DNA of 64,000 nucleotides, taken from the NCBI GenBank assembly GCA_013339895.1, contig JABACO010000006.1, positions 9,912,938-9,976,937 on the forward strand. Direction: 5' to 3'. Origin of the DNA: Ephydatia muelleri. Lineage: Eukaryota; Porifera; Demospongiae; Spongillida; Spongillidae. The notes below the pieces were generated by a model. The model worked only from the letters and a program-made list of their open reading frames with translations, was not told the origin of the DNA and did no database searches. The position numbers and the translations under genes are program-made. This document shows, piece by piece, positions 61,555-64,000 of the stretch (positions are counted from its first letter, which is position 1; the number at the start of each line of letters is the position of its first letter).

Positions 61555-62640
61555 CTATAACTTCCTACATACTGTTTCAGAGTTCGTACGGTCTAGCTGC
61601 ACAAAGTCAAAAAATACTTCATTTATTCTAGGATGGACTGGATCAGAAGTATCTAATAGTCTGTGAGAGACTCCTAGGACGCTATGGTTGTTAGAACTAT
61701 CAGTAACCTCGTCAGCAATTACGGAAAAAAAATTACTTTTTATCACCGGTGCACTTGTACATTCCCGTATATATTGTCCACAGAGGTCTATCAAATCGTT
61801 CTGCATGAAGTATAAGTACTGTCTTTTGGAGCACTTTCTATAAACCTTCTTAATACATCATCACTCTGTGCTCTAAATCTTACTGAGCAGAGAAATAAAA
61901 TTACCACGATTTGTCGGGTCACTATATAGCGGTAGCATCATCCCGGTGCCCTCTAAAGGATATACCTTGTTTTCCGCAGAATATTACGCACTCCACTATC
62001 GATCTTAGAGCTAGCTTATTAAATGACGCAGATTCTTGCAATTGTTTATCAATAAATCCGTCAATCCTCCTATACATGTATCTGGATCATCATAATTGCA
62101 GTATAAATTCCTTTCCGTACAGAAGAACAGCATCTTTGTGAAACTGCATGATAATTGGCATGAGTATCCAAAATGCCATCTTTCCCTTTGGCGTTCTTAA
62201 AATTTTGAAATGGCATTGTTACAAGTTTGCCGAGAAACCCTCCACCATGAGACTTCCCTTCTGGTAATCTTGCAAACAATGCACAAAACTTACAGTATGT
62301 TCCGTGTCTAGAAGGCGACCATATCAACCAAGGGTATACTCTTCCAACCATTTGCGCTTAAAGTAAGCGTGCAATGTTTTGCTATTTTTAACATACTTGT
62401 ATACAGGTTCTGGCTCGTCGGATGGCAACGGTGGAGAGACGCACAATAGTATCGTCCGGGATGACTGCTCCTGACGCGACAAGGCCAATATCGCGTCGTT
62501 CTGCAGATCTGATGTAACACCATCAGTGGTCAGATTTACTGTGGCACTCAGTGTTATCAAGAAGAAACACTGAATGAGAACAGCAAGGTTCGTCTGTAAA
62601 CTTAATAAGCCCGTCTGAACTGGAAGGTTTTTCAAGCTCT
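61555..62640 (-). pseudogene. Decayed hAT transposase (TTF zinc finger, DUF4371-like)
   Basis: Minus strand, N- to C-terminal. 62635-62324 ends KYVKNSKTLHAYFKRKWLEE. 62351-62070 has HGTYCKFCALFA, then HGGGFLGKLVTMPFQNFKNA and a DTHANYH histidine, typical of the TTF-type zinc finger. 61806-61555 has NFFSVIADEVTDSS, the first catalytic acidic motif of the RNase H-like core. Frames change between these blocks and the catalytic C-terminus is missing. Relative of the fragment at 791-1345. Confidence 0.65.
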
Positions 62641-63070
62641 TCCAATACTGCTAGTTCCTTTTGGGATGGTTCGCTTGTCAAGGCCGGCGTACTTGCAGGT
62701 AGTGGAGATGGAGCAATTGATGGATCACTTTGAACTTGTTCACAAGTTCTTTTAGAGGGGCAAAACTACGTTCTAATATCAACGCTCGCTGAAGCAGCTT
62801 GTTTGCGCATGCGATCGCGATTGTCACTCGTGCAAGACCTACAGTATAATAATTCAAGGATAATCAAATACACATGGTAAGGGCTAGACGTCTGCTACTA
62901 GTAACCTTTAGTTTGCAACACTTGTAATGTCGAGGCAGGTAGAACTGAAGTCACGATAGATAGCTACTGGTATGGCGCTCAGAAAAAAAAATCACACGCA
63001 TACTGTTCAAGAATCACTAATCAGTACGGTACAAGTACATCACAATGAATAATTAATGAGATATAATTGT

Positions 63071-63071
<1 letters not shown>
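62641..63071. other. No recognisable gene
   Basis: Contains TTTGCGCATGCGATCGCGA at 62799-62818 (NRF-1-like) and otherwise nothing I can support. Confidence 0.4.

Positions 63072-63104
<33 letters not shown>
63072..63104. repeat. Poly-C tract, 33 C
   Basis: Uninterrupted C run preceded by TTGTA, like the tracts at 17954 and 43866. Confidence 0.9.
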
Positions 63105-64000
63105 TGATTCCTGTCTGAACATAAACGAATAAGCCCCAAATTAATTCTGAACTGATGCGCGCGTACCTTTGATGAAGCACGTTCTGCTCTATACGTGGCT
63201 ACATGCACTAATGTAGCTGCAGTGCTGTACTAAGCTGCCTTGATGCTTAAGTTGACTGCCTTTGTGCGCATGCAGGTGGAACATTGGCAATTGATTTGAA
63301 ATGGTGCACACCCTGCAAGTACGGTTTGTTATTAAAATCCGTGCAGCTCGCTAACTGCTATTACAGATGGCGTGGTATGGCATGATTAGCGTTCCATGAA
63401 AGAGACGGGTTATTGTTTGCTTGTTTTTCTAAAGCACTGACTTGGTAGCCGTGGCTTGACTTTGGATTCTACAGTATTTGCTCCTGCATCTGCATTGGTA
63501 CATGGTGGTTACGATGATTATTTGCATAAACAAATGAAAAGTGCGCGCAACGATGTTGAAGAGAAGAAAAGTTGTGGAGGGTGGGGCTGTGCTGTGGCAG
63601 TGTATCACGTGAACGTCGTAATTATTCATGCGTACGCAGACTCGCATTATCTCTCGAGTCCGCCGCGCATGCGTAAGCGCTTCTTAGCTCAAACGGTTTG
63701 CAACTTTGCTTCCAGTAAACGAATCAATACAAAAGTTAGGTCACGAGAAGAGTATGGCTGTCGGCAGTGTTTAATAACTCGGTTTAACAGAATTTAATAA
63801 ACTCAGTTTTTAGAGTTTGGCTTCATTATGCATCAGACGAGATGTAAACAGGTCATTGGCGAGATTATCGGATGTTGATGTTCCGTCGCATTTATTTACC
63901 GAAAAATTGGTGACTATTTTGCAATATCTTGACTTTCGATGGGGATTTCCCTACAAAAGTACGATAGATCACATGTTCAGTAATATTAATTGTTATTAAC
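63105..64000. other. No recognisable gene
   Basis: Short ORFs (63456-63797, 63817-63999) without motifs. CCGCGCATGCGTAAGCGC near 63661-63678 is a further NRF-1-like word. Confidence 0.4.

Overview
The window is nuclear DNA of an animal. Evidence: multi-exon genes with GT-AG introns, long simple repeats, a metazoan-type E3 ligase, a Ras GTPase, pieces of UHRF1- and DNMT3-like DNA-methylation genes, a MAM/cadherin-like secreted protein, and abundant transposon debris. R2-superclade retrotransposons (reverse transcriptase, CCHC finger, restriction-like endonuclease) and the mixture of families fit a marine invertebrate. A demosponge is my best guess, but the species is not shown by the sequence.

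Layout. 1-13.3 kb is nested transposons. An LTR-retrotransposon gag ORF (minus strand) appears to be split by an 11.7-kb DNA transposon (1531-13264) that has inverted termini, subterminal GCATG-type repeats, a minus-strand accessory gene with a duplicated exon, and a broken plus-strand transposase-like gene. R2-like retrotransposons sit inside it. 14.9-35.2 kb is one intact 26-exon minus-strand gene encoding a 1447-residue TPR, coiled-coil and RING-H2 protein of the TTC3/DZIP3 type. All exon phases agree from ATG to stop. Its introns hold MITEs, minisatellites and CA/GT tracts. 35.2-37.5 kb is intergenic with MITEs. 37.6-39.8 kb is a truncated MAM/cadherin-like secreted protein gene.

40.4-57.2 kb is a nest of one- to three-exon gene fragments (UHRF1 tandem Tudor, a FERM-like exon, RasGEF, DNMT3, a coiled-coil protein, a gypsy integrase scrap) mixed with a recurring ~165-bp repeat. 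Inside this nest lie a restriction-endonuclease-fold plus protein-kinase gene (45.45-48.61 kb, two apparent frameshifts) with three dispersed partial copies or relatives, and a 2445-bp terminal-inverted-repeat transposon (51683-54127) inserted in a minisatellite. This transposon carries a complete nine-exon BEN-domain gene divergent from a truncated second gene. 58.6-59.3 kb is a 42-bp palindromic satellite. 59.3-60 kb is another R2-type endonuclease fragment. 60.09-60.65 kb is an intact intronless Ras GTPase with a two-residue insertion in switch II. 61.5-62.7 kb is a decayed hAT element.

How it fits together. Only the TTC3/DZIP3-like ligase, the Ras gene and the BEN gene look intact. The ligase reads through 4344 coding bases without a frame error, so the frameshifts in the 37-58 kb zone look more like real decay than poor assembly, although this cannot be proved here. 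The most novel material is the pair of related transposons with accessory genes and 2-bp target duplications, the nuclease-kinase gene scattered in pieces, and the Ras switch II insertion.
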